From contig OZ026837.1 of assembly GCA_964023205.1 (NCBI GenBank), positions 9,032,088-9,096,087 on the forward strand: a stretch of 64,000 bases of DNA, read 5' to 3'. The notes under the pieces are model-generated. The model was not told the origin of the DNA. It worked only from the letters and a program-made list of their open reading frames with translations, and ran no database searches. Made by a program: the position numbers and the translations under genes. The stretch comes from Lutraria lutraria. Lineage: Eukaryota > Mollusca > Bivalvia > Venerida > Mactridae. Below, piece by piece: positions 61,601 to 64,000 of the stretch. How positions within the stretch are numbered: position 1 is the stretch's first letter; every line of letters starts with the position of its first letter.

Positions 61601-63910
61601 CAACCTCCCTTCAACAACTTTATTATTTTTCCCACTTCACAAATCAACTACTAGTATTAATTTAACCTCTCTTGAGCAACAACCTCCCTTCAACAACTTT
61701 ATTATTTTTCCCACTTCACAAATCAACTACTAGTATTAATTTAACCTCTCTTGAGCAACAACCTCCCTTCAACAACTTTATTATTTTTCCCACTTCAGAA
61801 ATCAACTACTAGTATTAATTTAACCTCTCTTGAGCAACAACCTCCCTTCAACAACTTTATTATTTTTCCCACGGCACGATTTAACTATCAATCTAACCAC
61901 TCTAGAGCAACATAGACTAACAACCTCTCAACAACAACATAATTTTACTTCTCCCAAAGGGTGTTGCTTTGGAGAGGTTGCACTGTACAATGTAGAAGAG
62001 AATGGTGAGATAATGTAGAGTTTGCTAACATATTCAAAACAATCAAATTCAGGTCGGTATGGAGACAAAGTATAATCAAAGTTCTAGAATATATTATAAT
62101 TAATAAATAAAATTTACTGACATGTAGACTGAAATCAAGGAGAATCTTGGGCATGTCTCCAGAAGTAGCTCTTGCTTTAGAATTCTTGGAGTTGGTACTT
62201 CTTATATTGACCATTAAAATACAGTAAGGACTTATTATATTGATCTCTCAGACATTCGATAATGCTAAAAATTTCAGTTGTGGGAGAACAAATTCATAAC
62301 AAAACCTACCTGAGCGTTTTCACCATCTTTCACACTTTTTTCATAGTCTGGAGTCGTCCCCGCAAGATTATCCCACATCGGAGTCCAAATATTTCCGGGG
62401 GCAAATCTACAAACATTAATTTTATACCATAAAGATTTGTTAAATACAAATGTCAGTGTGTGGATTACTAGTTCATTTAATAGATTTAAGAAGTTGAATA
62501 CTGTATGCTTTGAACATAGATATTCAATGTATATTCATGACATGGCACCTTATATGTTGAACATGGACCTGTATGACAGACATCTTAGTTCAGATGGCAG
62601 TATTAACATAAAAATTGTGCTGTTTCATCCTTTTGATTTTTTCAGGGGATCTTTTGTTGGCTGTCATAGTTAAATGACTGAAATGTATACATTAGCAAGA
62701 GTTGTAAGTTTCAAAACTGTAATTAGCTTAGTAATGATATGTGCAACAAACGGGCCCCATAAAAACAAACTTTAAGATTGTGTCAAATATTTACATGGCA
62801 ACAAACAAGTTAAGCATTTTGTTCTAAAAATGTTAAGGATGACCTTACATCAGATAAAATAAATAAACAATTTAAGTTTTAATTGAATTTGGACTTCATT
62901 TTACACAAAAAAAGATGAGCTTTAAAATATATATAAACTGGTAATTTCCAACAAGCAAAAAACAACAGCTTTGTATGTATGTCCATTGACTATCTACGTT
63001 GTCCTTACAGCTCTTTGATTTCATGTCAGTTCCATTTATCATAACTTACGTGTTAACTCTGACACCGTTCTCAGCTTCATCTATTGCTAATGCTTTGGTT
63101 AAAGACGTTACCCCACCCTGTAAGCAAATAATGTGGCGTTAGTTATATACCATATATATGTCACATTCATATTTCCGAAGGTTTACATAATGTGTAGACT
63201 ACAGTGAAGGATGTCCTTAATATTTCAAATAAAGTCAACATTAATTGATTCCACATTAATTGATTAAAATCAAAGCGCGTTGCTTCACATCCACAGTACA
63301 CTTTCTTATTCAACTTAAAAGTCATGACCTCCTTTAAAGAAAATTTCTAGAAATTCCTTCGTCCTATTGCTAGCTGTTAGATAAAAATTATAAATGTTTA
63401 ATACGGGTTATATACAGTAAAACCTGGTTACTGTAACCGACCTTAGATATAGTGAGGTAGATGATACAGATAGGAATGTGATTCTTCTTACTCGTCCCTT
63501 TTATGACATTGTTAGGACAAAACCGAACTATGAATATTTATGTAATTAAATTTAGTAAATAATTCGGTTCCACGGGAAATTACTCTAACCGTATTCTACT
63601 GTATGATATTGACAAGATTTATTATGAATAGCACTGCGTGTGAATAATAATCTGCACCAGGGTTGTCCATGAAATGACATCTGTATAAATATACACGTAT
63701 ATATATATAGCCAGTTGGCTTTAAAAGCGTAAATACTTATAGGTATGTACCAAATGTACAAAAACTATTGAAATGCTATATACAAAATGTATAATATCAT
63801 GTTACCTTGCTCGCAACGTACGTACACGCACCAGGTTGTCCTATTTCAGCTACAAGACTAGAATCTTGAATCAAACAACCCTTTGTTTTTCTGAGATATG
63901 GTAATGAATA
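58646..63910 (-). CDS. HSD17B14-like: HSD17B14-like short-chain dehydrogenase, copy B, C-terminal four exons (5' part beyond window)
   Basis: Inverted paralogue of copy A. Exons in transcript order: 63910-63806, 63117-63050, 62406-62310, 58795-58646, with exactly the same lengths (105, 68, 97, 150 nt) and phases as exons 6-9 of A. The encoded 139 residues differ from A at about 12 positions: five in the active-site exon, none in exon 7, one in the last exon. The catalytic motif reads CTYVASK, so the YxxxK Tyr (codon at 63820-63818) and Lys are both present, with Ser in DSSLV. This copy is therefore predicted to be an active dehydrogenase. Intron 8 is about 1.9 kb longer than in A because it contains a 79 bp tandem array. 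Exons 1-5 should lie to the right of base 64,000. The stop codon is followed 251 nt later by an AATAAA on the minus strand. Confidence 0.92.
59114..61987. mobile_element. TA-flanked MITE with interior expanded to a 79 bp satellite array
   Basis: The left end TACTGTGCAATCTCTCC and right end GGAGAGGTTGCACTGTA are the ends of the 41,069 element with TA included. All of the interior up to about 61,890 is tandem array, then 'tctcccaaagggtgttgctt' as in the 31.3 kb element. Intron 8 of SDR copy B. Confidence 0.8.
59137..61895. repeat. 79 bp tandem array, about 35 units
   Basis: The unit reads CCTCTCTTGAGCAACAACCT, then 'cccttcaacaac', a T-rich block 'tttattatttttcccactt', then 'cacaaatcaactactagtat' 'taatttaa'. 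The first five units carry an 'agcttgatttt(t/a)' variant. The first 32 bp is the core shared with the 45 bp units at 31.3 kb. The rare 'ccccc ttcac ... cttctag' variant unit occurs twice, exactly 790 bp apart. Confidence 0.92.
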
Positions 63911-64000
63911 CTGCAATAATGTAAACACAAAGAAGTCAAAGTTATTTTTTAAAAAAACTTCCTTAATACTATTACTCTCTAGAGGAAAGAGATAGACAGA

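Noticed and set aside
59137..61895. Regular repeats that might suggest a CRISPR array
   Set aside because: The units are direct tandem 79 bp copies with no unique spacers, in an intron of an animal gene; it is a satellite array.

Overview
This is AT-rich metazoan nuclear DNA with small coding exons, consensus GT/AG splice sites, long introns and dense short repeats. The conserved genes are animal genes. The repeat load (tRNA-derived SINEs, many 75-300 bp inverted-repeat elements, 'gggggcat...' and 'gctcacc...' dispersed repeats) most resembles a bivalve mollusc; that assignment is inference.

Layout. (1) 6,075-23,343, minus strand: an SH2B/Lnk-family adaptor in seven coding exons (632 aa) with a Phe-zipper, PH domain, SH2 domain and the conserved C-terminal Cbl-binding tail. 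(2) 23,602-35,838, plus strand: an APPBP2-like gene (cargo/Cullin-2 adaptor with TPRs) in 13 coding exons (575 aa). These two genes are head-to-head, with start codons 258 bp apart, so they probably share a bidirectional promoter. (3) 45,493-53,844, plus strand: a complete nine-exon short-chain dehydrogenase of the HSD17B14 type (267 aa), copy A. (4) 58,646-63,910, minus strand: the last four exons of a closely related second copy, B, whose first five exons lie beyond the right edge. A and B are tail-to-tail and form a large imperfect palindrome.

The window's most notable biology is at this SDR pair. Copy A has His in place of the catalytic Tyr of the YxxxK motif, while copy B keeps Tyr. The roughly 4 kb between the two copies holds an inverted, internally deleted duplicate of the DNA downstream of APPBP2, plus a small fragment of the deleted part in the other orientation. 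Comparing paralogous segments exposes empty insertion sites for several short mobile elements, which confirms their ends and target-site duplications.

The rest is intronic or intergenic repeat. A TA-flanked inverted-repeat element occurs once as a 213 bp copy and twice with its interior expanded: a 45/31 bp minisatellite of about 1 kb in APPBP2 intron 9, and a 79 bp-unit array of about 2.7 kb in intron 8 of SDR copy B. A 1.42 kb foldback element with composite 'GGGGTCGAAA' ends and an 8 bp target duplication sits in APPBP2 intron 1. Exon calls come from reading frames, splice motifs and recalled family similarity; no database search was run.
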